DNA of 64,000 nt, taken from the NCBI GenBank assembly GCA_029204225.1, contig CM055092.1:39565800-39629799 (forward strand), in the 5' to 3' direction. Of this stretch, positions 24,102 through 36,677 are shown piece after piece. This stretch comes from Diphasiastrum complanatum. Taxonomy: Eukaryota > Streptophyta > Lycopodiopsida > Lycopodiales > Lycopodiaceae. The position numbers and the translations under genes are program-made. Below the pieces are notes generated by a model, which saw only the letters and a program-made list of their open reading frames with translations, was not told where the DNA came from and did not search any database. Each line of letters begins with the position of its first letter. The first letter of the stretch is position 1.

Positions 24102-26249
24102 TTAGGCATCTATCCAGTGTTCTAACTCTTGTTGACAGGCGGGAGGGCTACTACTACGTGAGATCTTCGACCCTACAGAAGGTCCACCGTCATCACCATC
24201 TAAAGTAGGATCTTTTACATCAACATCAAGAATGTTAGATCCATTCACATCACCATCATTAATGCTTAAAGACACTTTTGAAATGTTCCCCTCATAAAAA
24301 ATGACATCTCTACCAACAATCACTTTGTTAGTAGAAGGAATGTAAACCTTGTAGGCTTTACTTACTTCACTATATCCAGCAAAAATACCTCTCTTTGAAG
24401 ATGGATCCTCATTGGTCCTATCATCAAGAGTAATGTTGACATAGCATGTGCATCCAAAAGTTCTTAGAAAGTTAACACTCGGCCTCCTCTTGAATGGCAT
24501 CTCAAAAGGTGTCCTTCCATCCAAAATAGCACTCGGCCACCTATTGCACAAGAAATTGGCACACAACAAAACTTGATCCCAAAATGGTTTATCAAATTAG
24601 CACTTAACCTCATGGCTTTAGTACTTTCACATAAAGTCCTATTCTTCCTTTCAACCACTCCATTTTGTTGTGGGGTCCTTGATGTTGTATACTCCCTCTT
24701 GATCCCATGCTCATCACAAAAGGCCTTGAACTTGGTAGATATGTACTCACCACCATTGTCACTTAAGCACTTGATCCTTGTGAAAAATTGGTTTTTCCTT
24801 GCATTTTTGAACTTAACAAAGACATCATACACTTCACCTTTGCTCTTTAGTAGATAGATCCAACAGAATCTACTAAAATCATCAATGAAAATTACATACA
24901 TCTTAGCTCCACTATTGCTAATTGTAGTAAATCCATGAATATCCGAATGTACAAGTTGAAAAGGCTTTGTAGATCTAGATGTAGACCTAGCATAAGGTAG
25001 TCTATGTGACTTAGACAAAGCACAAGACTCAAAACATGATTGATGCCACTTAAGGAACTTGGAAGACCTATCACAACCTTCTTTCTAGCCATTATCTCCA
25101 ATGACTTGAAGTTGAGGTGTCCCATCCTTTTATGCCAAACCTCTTGAATAGGTATTTGCTCTCTTGAAACACATCCAACTTGGTTATCAATAACACAAGC
25201 ATCTAGTTTGAACAACTTCCCTTGTCTTTTACCTTTTCCAATCAAGACGTCCTTCCTTTTGATCATACAAACATCTCCATCCAACTCAACCTTGAGGCCT
25301 TTACTTAGCATTTGACTCACACTAAGCAAATTCTTGATAATAGAAGGAATAAATAAGACATTCTCCAAATGAACATTTCTATTTGTAGAGAGAGAAATAG
25401 GAATTGTGCCAATCCCTTTGATTGCACACTCACCATCATTGGCCGCGTAGATCACCCTCTTGTCGACTCCATATGTCAACAATGAAGCGAAGTACTCTTT
25501 GTGAAAAGTCATGTGTGAACTTGCTCCATTATCAATCCACCATGGATCTAGATCTCCATCATTAGCAAGCGTACATGAAGACATCACAAAAGCATCATCA
25601 TTTGCATCTTGGAGCATCCAAACCATCCTCATCAAGAGTAAGATTACCTTGCTTGTCTCCTTGATCTCTCTTTTTCTTGTAACACTCACTTGCAAAGTGT
25701 CATTTGATGCCACAATAGAAGCACTTGAATTTTGATCTATCCTTGTTTTTGCCACTTGAAGAAGCATCCACTTGATCTTGCCCTTTAGACCACTTACTTT
25801 TGCCTTTGCCCTTGAATTTTCCCTTTGTGAACATAGCCTGCTTGAAGCCTATATTCTTCATTGATTAAGATCTCTTGAAGATCCATCAAACTTGGCAAAG
25901 TCTTTTGAATAGCAATACTTTGAACAATGTTAGCATGAGCATCCAACAATCCATTAAGGTTAACAAGCCAACTCATCATTCAATGCTTTCATCCTCAAAA
26001 TAAAAGTACTTGAACTTTCTTCATTCTTTTGCAAACAAGAAGAGATTTGCCTTCTTAGAGTTAAAACTCTAGAAGTAGACTTGGATTCATAAAGCTTCTT
26101 GAAAGAATTCCAAGCATCCTTGGATGAAGTACTCTTATCCGCCTCCTTGATTTCATATTCACTTGAATCAACAAACGTGCAGTTTTGCCAAAGTATGTGG
26201 AATGTGATGACATGCATGTAGGAAGCTTAGATCGTATCATTCTTAGCAT
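24102..26249 (-). mobile_element. Ty1/Copia retrotransposon fragment, gag to integrase
   Basis: From high to low coordinates: a Gag part (26217-25960, SSKDAWNSFKKLYESKSTS), a second Gag part (25979-25794), a decayed zinc knuckle near 25700, then a 291-codon frame (25767-24892) with protease WWIDNGASSHMT and the pre-integrase motif VWHKRMGHLNF. Integrase follows in 25018-24464 (LVHSDIHGF, FIDDFSRFCWIYLLKSK, CLSDNGGEYIS, RTPQQNGVVERKNRTL) and its C-terminal part in 24569-24102 (KRRPSVNFLRTFGCTCYVN, GIFAGYSEVSKAYKVYIP). The N-terminal Gag, the RT and both LTRs are missing. The protease and integrase are close in sequence to the plus-strand Copia at 10-13 kb, so the two belong to one lineage. Confidence 0.88.
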
Positions 26250-26930
26250 GCTAGCTATATCACTGGTATCATTGTGCGTGACATGATTTGAAGAAACCGT
26301 CAGTTGATACTACTCAATTCTCATGTGTTATTGATGGTTATTATGAAAAGCAAAATTGAGCAAGCATGTCGTTACTGTGTTATATGAAGTTGCTAAGTTA
26401 AAAAATGTGCCCGACCTTTTTGAAACACAAGAGCGAGCAGTCCACTAAATGTGGTTGAAATATGCCACTCTGGTTAAGTCTCACTAATCACATCCACTAT
26501 CAGAAATGTCTAGCGAATTATCTAGACTTGACAGATGGTGGAATACTACCGCTCATCAAACATAGCGGTGCGTATAACTTGCACCCCATAGACACAGAGC
26601 ATAGAATCAACGAGCAAATCTTTGTATAGGCCCTAAAGAAAAACATATTCATCAAATGAGGACCTATAAATCACACCCTAGTAGTGCAAAACCACCCTAG
26701 AGGTTGTGATGCCAAACACATGAGATTAAGGGTAGTCTCTAAGGGAAATGCTCTGATAAAAAACCACAAAAAACAAAAATGGATAGTTACATATGAGTAG
26801 AGTTGAGTATCAACTCCTGCCATCACTCGACGATGTTTGCCAAATGTATAGAAGACGAATATTACGATACCACTTCTACACCCCAAAATACCATCATAAC
26901 CTACTGTCTGGTGATAGTTTGATTAGGGTA
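26250..26930. other. unassigned AT-rich DNA
   Basis: No gene, RNA or element is recognised between the Copia fragment and the TTTTTCGA array. Confidence 0.4.
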
Positions 26931-26934
26931 CAAC

Positions 26935-27260
26935 ACTGCGTTTCGATACTCATTTATTTTTTTGAGTCATATTTTTTCAAGCCTTTGTTAATTTTTTCGA
27001 TACTTCATTTATTTTTTCGAGTCGTATGTTTTCGAGCCTCTGTTAAATTTTTCGATACTTCCCATATTTTATTAGATTCCTAATTTTCGATACATTTTTT
27101 TCGAGTCATAAAAATAATTTTTGATACATTTTTTCGATACATTTTTTTAGACTCCAAGTTTTTTCGAGTCATCAACAAAAATTTTCGATATATTTTTTCA
27201 AGTCACCAACACACCAAATTTCGATCCACAATTTTTCGATACACTTTTTTCAAGTCACCA
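26935..27260 (+). repeat. degenerate array of TTTTTCGATAC / TTTTTCGAGTC units
   Basis: About 18 copies of the core TTTCGA, usually preceded by a T-run and followed alternately by TAC or GTC, are spread over 325 bp with short AT-rich spacers of variable length. The array ends at the start of the next Copia fragment. Its function and origin are unknown. Confidence 0.65.
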
Positions 27261-27269
27261 TTAAAAATC

Positions 27270-27680
27270 CAATCAGCCTTCGATAGGGTGTATTGGCCAT
27301 TCGTTTCTCTTCTTTGAGTGTCTGCAGAAAATCTGCCTTGCTCAGTATCGTTCCAAGTATCATGGGAGCATGCACACCTTTGCATTCGAGCATGTTGAAA
27401 TCTTCAATGATTTTTTGAGTATACTTTTGTTGGTGAATAGTCAACTTGCCACCTTCAAAGTCTCTTTCGATCTGTAAGCCTAGATAGATTTTTGCTTCTC
27501 CTAGGTCAGTGATCCCGAATATTTCAGACATGTCTCTTTTGACATCTGAAATCAATTTATCTTTTTTTGAGAAGATAAGAGTGTCATCAACATAAATAAC
27601 TAGAATGATAATCTCATCTTTGATATGTTTGATATAGACATTCGACTCGGCGAATAAAGGTCTGAAGCATATTTCTTGTA
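27270..27680 (-). mobile_element. Copia reverse transcriptase fragment
   Basis: The minus strand carries the RT catalytic motif YVDDTLIFSKKDKLI near 27600-27560. SEIFGITDLGEAKIYLGLQI, LTIHQQKYTQKIIEDFNM and TPYRRLIGFLM follow, which are the conserved blocks after the YVDD motif in Copia RT. Only this middle piece remains. Confidence 0.85.
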
Positions 27681-27898
27681 GTTAACAACCCTTCATGCAT
27701 CACTTTACATCCCTTCATTCTTTAGTCTAACCCGTTATCCGTTCTTCATCATGCATAATTAAAAGCATGCACACGTACCATCGTAAGCATCTCATTGAGA
27801 TTACATTCATCATACAGATAGCAATTTTGAGAAGAAACATTACGTGCAGATGATTACTTGTTTATTTAGTTGATACTAGCTGTTTTCTTTATTTCAGT

Positions 27899-28105
<207 letters not shown>

Positions 28106-28149
28106 GCAGGTAGGGATTCGAACAAAAAAAAATAAGAAAATGACTTTGG

Positions 28150-28182
28150 GGCCCTATATTATGTAAAATAATATAGGGCCCA
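28150..28182. repeat. 14-bp perfect inverted repeat
   Basis: GGGCCCTATATTAT and its exact complement are separated by 5 bases, a strong short hairpin. The next 50 bases include GTCAATTACGTA, which also lies beside the foldback at 36458-36546, so the two may be relics of one MITE-like family. Confidence 0.6.
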
Positions 28183-28568
28183 AAATGGCCTTAATATCGG
28201 ACGAACGTCAATTACGTATGGGGGTTTATTCTATCCAAAGGAGGCTGGCCTCTCAAAAAAACAAAAAAACTCCCATGATTGGCCAAAGTGAGTAGCACCT
28301 TTTGTTCCCAAGGGCAAGGTCACCCTCCACCTTGGGGCTTTAGCTAACCCCCTCACCTCACCTCACTTCAGTTGGGATTTTAGGTGACACAAATGCCATT
28401 TCTTATTACTTATGGAGCAATGCCATGACCGAGGAGCGTAATGTGTTCTCAAACAACCTCTATAGGTGTTTACATTATCATAAAATCTTTGACACGTGTG
28501 TTTTATTTTTGTTCTTTAATTTTTTTTTTGATTCCCTTTTTCAATGTTTAGTTTTATTCCTCAAGTTG

Positions 28569-29170
28569 TTAATTACTTGATTCATTTTTTTTTGGAAGGT
28601 TTGGGTTGTTATGGAGACGTATCATACAAATTTCATTTGGATGTATCAGAGTATATCCTTGTCTAGAACTTGGCATCTTCATCAACACCAAAAATGTTAG
28701 ATTGATCAACATCAACAACATCAAGCTTATCCACATTTTCCTCTTCAAATACAACATCCTTAGAAATGTGAACTTTTTTTTACTTAGGAATGTAAACTCT
28801 ATAAGATGTCCTTACTTCACTATAGCTAACAAAGATTCCCTTCAAGAATCTAAAAGATGAGTTGACATAGCAAGTACTACTAAAGATCTTTAAATGCTCC
28901 AAGCTTGGCTTCTTACCAAGAAGGACCTCAAATGAACTTTTACCATTCAAGTCTTCATTCATTCATCTTGATCACATGAAGAGATTTCTTTGCCCTCCTA
29001 TCATACCTCAATTGCTCTTGAGGTTCCAAAGCTCTCTCCTCCACACCTACAATAATATTCGTCAACTCATTCATCTCTGGCAAGGACTCCATCCTCACCT
29101 TCCAAGTTGAATGGTTTCTTGAGGTAAGCCTATCATTTCTCTCCAACATGAAGCTACTTGAGGTTTCCAT
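28569..29170 (-). mobile_element. Copia deletion derivative: gag start joined to integrase end
   Basis: On the minus strand the Gag N-terminus (29170-28955, METSSSFMLERNDRLTSRNH) is followed at once, in another frame, by the C-terminal integrase region (28962-28780, GKSSFEVLLGKKPSLEHLK, GIFVSYSEVRTSYRVYIPK). The rest of Gag, the protease and the integrase core are missing, so one internal deletion removed over 2 kb. Downstream text (28757-28569) looks like the linker before RT. The sequence is of the same lineage as the other Copia pieces in the window. Confidence 0.75.
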
Positions 29171-31330
29171 GTGGCAATGATTGATTTTTCATGTGTGTGG
29201 ATCCAAGTACAACAAGAAAAATCACATTCTATACACTAGAACTCAAGATATCATGAGAAATATGAAAGAGATGGACATAGAAGCAAAAGAGGAAAGTTCT
29301 CCATACAAAATGAGAACACGAAGATGATTTATCCATGCTAGTACAACTATTTATAACAACCATAATGTCACTTGGCCATTTTACCTAGACTTGCCCTAAA
29401 ATAGCAAGTTCTACGTACTTCACCAAAAAAACTAGTTTAACTTGACTAGATGCAATATATCTCAACTAGCCAATAGAAGTAGGTCTAAATCCGACCTTAT
29501 CCACTTATATACTTGCTAAAAATAGTAAAGACACTATTTTTAGGCCTTATTGACATTAAGAAATGTATCCCTAAGTTGAAATTTTACTTTGGCCTTCAAA
29601 TTGCCAAATTAGACCAACTAGACTAGTTGACATTTTTCACACCATTTACATATCTCCATAGTTCATTCTCTATTAGGACCATCATCATCTTGAACTTCCA
29701 CATATGGAAGTCATCATCATTGAATTTGTTAATCAATCAAATTAAAGTTGAACCTTCCATGATTAAATAATGATACAATGAGTACAAACAAGCAAGAGTT
29801 TTCAAAAGTTGAAATTATAACATAAACAAAAAAAAAATCGATGGTTTTGAAACCAAGCTCTGCTACCAAGCTTTCTCGTAAAAATGTTTGTCTCTCCAAA
29901 AGGAGACGTTGAGATTTTTGTATAGTGACTTCAATCTAATTGTTTCTCGATGATTTGACAACTATCTACCAATTCATTATCATCATGTTTATCTTCTATC
30001 AGATATGATACTTAGGCATCTGAGACAATTGTGACAAGGAATGTGAATAATTTAGCTATCTATGACAATCATGCACTCTTCATTTTGATTTGCTAACATA
30101 AATCATGGGAATAAGGTGGTCTTGATTCAAAAAGTATGAAGCAAGCATGTAGTACACAATCACCACAATGCATGAAAATCAAATCTAACAAGTATATGCA
30201 ACAAATATATGTGTATTTTGAAGCTACTTGGAAGTGTACATCAGATCATTAACTTTTGTGAAAAGAAGGCTTTTCTTCAGTACTATGCATGAGCGTTTAA
30301 GCACTCAAAGCTATATTAGCAAAGCACAATGATCTTCTTATATGTGGTTGATGTCACATTCTCTAAGTCGGTTCACCTATATGTCCAAGCAATTTGATAT
30401 TATAAACAAAGTGTCTTCACTTATAGATCATTTACAAGAATTGATTTAAGCTAAACCGGTTGTCAAAGCAGGTTCATCAGTGTAAGATACTTTAGTAAAT
30501 AACTGACAATGGTTACTTTTTGCTACATAATTCATGATCATATAATTTTGACATTAGCAATAGATCAGGCAGAGAAAATGATGCATTTTGACTAGTATCA
30601 TATAAAAATTCAAATTAGGTTGCCACAACTACTCAAATTTAAAAAGAGTTAAAAAATCTTCAAATTTTGTTTGAATATTATCAGAATTTAAAATGTTTAA
30701 GTCTTGTGCGTGTCTCGCCAATCAACAAGTCATTGTATACAATTGGTTTTCACATGACCTCAAGCGTAGTAAATCTTCTTTTACATTAACACTCCCTTAA
30801 AAGTAGACTTATTGTTCAAACACTTATATAGCATTATAGAGTTAAGCAATTCTAAACACAAAAAAAAATTGATCTAAACTTATCAAACTTTTCTCTCACA
30901 AGTGGCTTCACGACCTTGGCCAAAAAAATCCAAGAATTTCTGTTCTCGGTTGCCCATTGCAGTTAATAAAGCTTTTGTTAATTGTGAGAAAAAACTTTAT
31001 GGAATCCAACAGGAATTCACCCCAGTCACAGTTCTATGGGTTGCACTCACATGAGGCTTGACCCAAAGCACCAACAAAATTCGCTTTTGTTTACTCTGGG
31101 ACGTTTGTGCAGCGACAAACGGTTTATCCAGTCATCAACAACTTCCAGGCATTACTCACCGGAAAAAATTCCGTTTTTAAGCCCAAGCTGTAATCCTAAT
31201 AGCTAATTATCGATTAAATAGATTTTGCATTCGGTGTTTTTTTTTTTTTTTTTTTTTCTGTCTATTGCCCAAATGAAATTACGACACACCACGGTCCAAA
31301 AGTTTAACCATGTGTATTAAATATCTTACG
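29171..31330. other. AT-rich DNA, possibly including a Copia LTR
   Basis: Upstream of the deleted Copia on its strand is a TATA-like element (TTATAAATAG, about 29350) that could lie in its LTR. A minus-strand TGGTAGCAGAGC near 29850 resembles a Met-tRNA primer site with one change. The boundaries do not form a consistent LTR. 29900-31330 shows no feature. Confidence 0.35.
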
Positions 31331-31350
31331 GGGTTTAGGGTTTAGGGTTT
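31331..31350 (+). repeat. short interstitial telomere-like repeat
   Basis: Nearly three units of TTTAGGG stand alone, the plant telomere repeat and also the telo-box seen in some plant promoters. No gene start is recognised next to it. Confidence 0.6.
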
Positions 31351-33630
31351 TAAAATCGTGCACGGCCAGAAACGGCCCAGAAGCCTTGGATGGAAAAACT
31401 AAAATGGAACAAAAAAGTTGTTTCTTGATGTGCTTGAAGTCGTGGGCGTACCAACACTATTTGTTGTTAAAAACAAGAAAAAGCCGGTCCATTCTTCCTC
31501 ATTTCTAAATCTGTCATTGTGAACCTTACGGTGACCGTAAAGGCGAAAGAATGTTTATTTGAGTTGAAGTTGGAATAAATTCTCTAGAACTTCATATACT
31601 TGTATTATTTTTCTAACACTTTGATCAGGAAGTGGAGGGCCTTCGTGGCGGAAGAACCTATGGTATGGGACGCAGACAATTCCAAAATGAAGATCTGAAA
31701 CGAACTAGATCAGATGACCATAGTATGGCCGTAAATCTAAGAGATGCCAAATACTATTGGTCATAAAACAGGTGTTTTGTCAGAAATTTGAGATATTGGT
31801 CATGACTCCTTTTTTGGATATCTCAAATTTACAAAACCGGAAACCCGACGAGCTATTTCTTTATAAAAGATATATTGGTGAATTTCTTAACTCATAAATT
31901 AACCTGACTTTTTTGTTATTCCGGTTACCCGTTGACCAGGGACGATGTCACAAAGATGGTTAATGAAATTATTTTCTATATGTATTTTCTCTGCTCGAAT
32001 CTTCAAGTTATCCTTTTCTGATTTACGAGTCAATTCTCAAGCTTGGTAATAATGAAGATCTTTTGTTAAAGTCATTGTGTTGGGACATCATTGGTATTTA
32101 CTTACAATGATACAACACTTCTTTTGGCTTTCAAGATTTTCTCGGATCTCTCCTCTTGGGCAAATCTTAAATGATCTGCACCCCTTGGAAACTCGTGGCG
32201 TTTCCTGTTAAAAAAGGGGGAGAAGTAGGAAGAAAAGAGAATTATCAAGGAGAAACATCGGTCAAAGATTCAAGGAGGAATCTATTATACCGATGATGGA
32301 CCTGTCTTATGAATCAGAAACGATAGGATATCTAGATATTATAGAAATCCTTTATGGATTATAGTAGATATCAGGTTTGAAAATTTAAAGGGGTAAAATT
32401 TAGAAAGTACTCTTGCAGTAGAAAAGTAGCTGGTAACAAGTCCAATTGATTTGTGTCAGAACTTGGAATTCTATTGCAAGATGGAAAGTTTGTTGAAACT
32501 TGTTCCTTGCTGGATATAGTCAGCTTGATCTTAGTTTAGATTGAGATCTGTGTGGTTGATGCAAGGAAAGAAATTCATGCCAACAATATATTCTTTTGGG
32601 TTAATCTCTGGTTGAGATTTTTTGGTTGTGAAATAGCACTCTTTGAGAAATATTCTCTCTTAGAAGATAACCAAGTTACAGGATGCTCGGTTATGAAAGT
32701 GTTGTGTACATATCAAGATATCTGTAGAGATATGCTATGCAGTGAATCTTTGTGGGATCATTAAAACCTTTTGTACAAACTTCTAGTCCTGTGGATCTAC
32801 AAAGCATTCCTTGAACTAAGTTTATTTGCATGCATAAACTAGTTGCTGGTACATAGGCATATTGATGAGAATTGTGTTGAAACAATTTCTCGTTGGGTTA
32901 TAGTAATTTCTCATTGAGAATTACTTATTAACCTAGAGTTGATTTAGAATCAGCTTAAATGTGGTGTTTTGGTACCACACCGAGACATTTAAATATTTTT
33001 TAAATCCGATACAACTAACCGAGTCAGGAGCGTTACTTCTGAGTTAGTTGTAGAAAATCAACAATAGTAATCTTACTTATGGATATTATTGTTGAAAGGT
33101 ATTGCTTATAAGTCACATCATTTATGAGTCATTTTGGATTCATTTACTAATGGTGTGCATAGAATACACGAGAATTTTTGGGCCTTATCTTTTCCCGTTT
33201 GGAATTGATGGATTGCTATCCCGGAAGACTCAAGAGAGTTGGATAGTTGTTTGCCAAAAGTTAGAACTTCATGTAATGAGGTTCCGATAAATCTTAAGTT
33301 ATTCTAGATTAGAATTTAAAAGGAAAATCTAGACGTATTCTAGATTGGGACCCTAACTTTGGAATGACAATTTATGCGGTGTCTAAAGTAAGGGCGTTTT
33401 TTTTTATTACAATCCTTATATTGGCACTGTGTGTGAGTTGTAAAAGTCTGGAACTTTTCAGATGGAAAGGACTTTGTGAACAGCTCATGTGTCTTTTAGG
33501 ATTTGTAATACACTCTTATGATTGGTATGGTCTTGGGAATATGGAGAGTTGGGATTGGTTAATCATCACTCAGATTCTAGGAAATACCTAATCCATAGGA
33601 GAGGATAGTATTCATACCCCAGATGAATAA
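31351..33630. other. no gene recognised
   Basis: Frames here are short and without family motifs. The region could be the eroded front of the chromovirus remnant that follows. Confidence 0.35.
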
Positions 33631-33639
33631 ACAGGTTAG

Positions 33640-34717
33640 TGGAATTTTGGTACGACTGATCATCTTACCAAATCGACTATGTTTATTCGGGTATAGACCA
33701 AGAAGTCATAGAGTGTCTGTTTAGGCTTTGCAGATTACCAAAGTGACGTTATGAACATTCACGATTCAAAGTTCACTGGTCACTTTTGGTGGCCATATTT
33801 GCTAAACTAGAGATGACTATGAACTTAAAGTTCTTCTAATCATTGGTAGTTGCATTCTTTTATTAGGTATAAGACAAGAATCCGATGAATTATGATTGAC
33901 GAATCATAGTTCAGATTCTAGTTATACTTGATTGTTTAAAAGAAGGATTACCTGGGTGATCAGAAGATCAATTAAGATATGTATTCATATTTTCTTAACA
34001 ATATCCTTGAAGAGGAAGTTATCCTTGATGGAGATTGAGTTATAGTAAGCATTTGGCTATCGGTTATAGCTCGTGCGTGCTTACGTATAGTTTTAAACCT
34101 ATATCACCCATTGCGGTAGAGACTCGGGCATTCAAGTTTGAGGAAGTAGCGGATTTCCTACACGATATGCGAGAAATGCTACGGATTGCACGTGAGAATG
34201 TCTAGTGTACCCAGGATAGGGACCGACATTATGCAAGCCTGAAAAGATCACCGAGAGACTTCCTAGTGGGGGGTTGGGTATTTTTTGAAAATTTCGATGG
34301 ATTCAAGTGTAATGTGTACCAGCTAGCATTACTAATTGTCCCCTAGATATAGAGGACCGTTTAAGATCTTGAAAAAGATCAGATCCTTAGCTTACCAATT
34401 GAACTCCCGGATGGATCTCATGTGCATCCCGTATTTCACGTAAGCCGTCTTTGAAAAAGCCTACGTGAAGGAGAGCATCTTGGATCTGGAGATCAGTTGG
34501 ACTTGTTGGATGAATCATCGGGTGTATCTCGTCTTGAACCCGAAAAGATCTTGGATACAAGAAGTAAACGATTGAGAAATCGTATAGTTACCGAGTATCT
34601 GGTTCGATGGAAGGGATGTACAGACGATGATGATTCATGGTAACAGGAAGGAAGCTTAAGGAGGAACTTTCCCAGTTTTAAGTTCTGAGAACAAAACTTG
34701 AATAAGGGGAGAAAAAT
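33640..34717 (+). mobile_element. eroded chromovirus (Ty3/Gypsy) 3' end
   Basis: Broken frames give an integrase-like piece (DHLTKSTMFIRV) near 33650. Later come the integrase C-terminal region (FEEVADFLHDMREMLRIAR near 34140, YRGPFKILKKIRSLAYQL near 34350) and a chromodomain (RLRNRIVTEYLVRWKGCTDD near 34590). Many stops and frameshifts are present. The internal region ends with the purine tract AATAAGGGGAGAAAAA at about 34702-34717, directly before an LTR start. Confidence 0.72.
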
Positions 34718-35205
34718 GTCATGCCCATGACTGGTCTCGAGTAGCGTGTCCACGCTAGGGACCGGTAGACCAACAACCCGTAAGCTAATTGTGACTATAA
34801 GGTAATTGGGGCCCTTAAGTGCACATGGTCAAAATTAATGGTTGTAGGCCTAAACACTTGATGGTGGATTTGTATGGGTCTATGAGTGAGTCATTGGGGA
34901 ACTGGATGACGTGGCCCAGATAGGCTGCAGAGGTGTCGAGTGAGGTGTCATAGTGCACTACTAGTGGTGCATGGGCCTTGGAGGGTATAAGTATACCTAT
35001 TGGGCTCTCACTAGTGTATGTTTCATAGCATGACCAGTGGCAGGATGCTGTTGGTGTGATGCCTCATTCTTCTTTGAATGATTGATCCATAGCTTGGGGG
35101 TAGATCCGTTCGATCTAGGTTTGGTTGGGTGGGTTTGTCCACCATCAGGTTCCCTTGTGTTGCTTGTGATTGGCATGCTTAGAATAGGATCCTTGGATTT
35201 AGGAT
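34718..35205 (+). repeat. 3' LTR of the eroded chromovirus
   Basis: Starts TGTCATGCCCATGA immediately after the polypurine tract. The right end is not certain because a GA microsatellite follows at 35209. Confidence 0.6.
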
Positions 35206-35207
35206 TT

Positions 35208-35462
<255 letters not shown>

Positions 35463-35867
35463 CAATACTCACCACAGAAAAAACGAAAGCTTGATGCTCA
35501 TGACTGCAAATTTTTGAAGCATAAGATAGAGAGAGAGACAGATAGAGAGAGAGAGAGAGAGAAATGCGTGGAGAGAGAGAAATAGAGAGATAATGAGCAC
35601 GAGAGAAAAAGATACTGGAAAGAGAGAAAAAGAGAGGAGAGAGAAAGAGGCACATACGATAGTCAAAACTGTGCGGTAAATTTTGGGGCTGAAAAGAGCA
35701 CGCATACAGTAATCTCTATAGCCTAAAAAACAATTAAGAAATATGGTGATGATGATTGTTTAACATAATTGATGGAATAGATATTTTTCCCTTTCCATTC
35801 CGAATCCATTTTTGTGAAAAACATCATCCACGATTCTATTCCACTTATCTCCTTTTATGCAAATTGA

Positions 35868-36179
35868 TTATTTTATGATGTCACGTAGTTGCTGTCGATT
35901 CTGCATAACATTTGCATCTGCAGCTTGTTGGAGAGCATGGTAACTGGCAAAATCATTTGATAGTGCGTCTGATATGCCATACTCCTGGGCCGATACGACA
36001 CTCTCTAATGTCTGTACATAATTAAAAATCGGACAACACAAGTTATTAGAGTAACAGATCACACTCACATAAAAGAGTATATTAGCAGAGAGGAGGTAAC
36101 ACAGACAACTAAATACCTTTATTGAATGAGCACTAACGTGAGAAAAGAACGGCAGGTTGACAAAGAAAGGAGACATCTT
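35868..36179 (-). CDS. 3' end of an unrecognised gene, two exons
   Basis: On the minus strand an exon at 36179-36117 (MSPFFVNLPFFSHVSAHSIK, preceded by AAG after a TTAG acceptor) ends at AAAG|GTATTT. The next exon, 36011-35868, starts after ATGTACAG and reads TLESVVSAQEYGISD to QLRDIIK and a TAA stop. The two join in phase 0 across a 105-bp intron with good consensus sites. The 67 residues are not repetitive and read like a real protein C-terminus, probably helical. I do not recognise the family. Upstream exons would lie toward 36300, but a GA tract begins there and none could be fixed. It would be divergent from SKL2. It may also be a gene relic. Confidence 0.45.
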   Translation of the reverse strand, partial: KMSPFFVNLPFFSHVSAHSIKVFSCLCYLLSANILFYVSVICYSNNLCCPIFNYVQTLESVVSAQEYGISDALSNDFASYHALQQAADANVMQNRQQLRDIIK

Positions 36180-36303
36180 CTAACCGTCAAAGATACAAAA
36201 ATGACACACCATTCAGTTAAAAAAGCCTGCTTTCACTAGATATGTTTCGATAACATAAATCTACTTATCCCACGCACACATACCACACTTTTGAGGATAG
36301 TGC

Positions 36304-36307
<4 letters not shown>

Positions 36308-36342
<35 letters not shown>
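36308..36342 (+). repeat. GA microsatellite
   Basis: (GA)n of about 17 units, followed by a purine-rich stretch to 36400, in the presumed SKL2 promoter region. Confidence 0.9.
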
Positions 36343-36345
<3 letters not shown>

Positions 36346-36457
36346 GAGAGAGCACGGAGAAAGAGACAACGCGCGAAGAGAGGGGAGAGAGAGAGAGCGA
36401 CCCGGAGCAAAAAAAATCAGGTGACCGTCAATTACGTAAGGTAATGGCCATTTGGTT

Positions 36458-36546
36458 GGGCCATTATCATAAATAATTAGGTCTCAGAGCAACTCGTGGC
36501 CTCCGCCACTCATTGCCGGGTCCCTAATTATTTATGGTAATGGCCC
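36458..36546. repeat. 89-bp foldback upstream of SKL2
   Basis: Arms at 36458-36481 and 36523-36546 are complementary over 24 bp with one mismatch. The loop holds a second hairpin, GTGGC-CTCC-GCCAC. It ends 131 bp before the SKL2 ATG and could be in the 5' UTR or core promoter. It looks like a small MITE-type foldback. Confidence 0.8.
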
Positions 36547-36677
36547 TCCCGACGGCCATTACATAATACTTTATCCTCTATGAGGGACCCTGCCTCGTCG
36601 ACCAAGAAAAAAAATGAAAACTCACCACGACAGAACAAATGCCATTTGATTTGATGATCGTTATTTAATGAGTAGAA

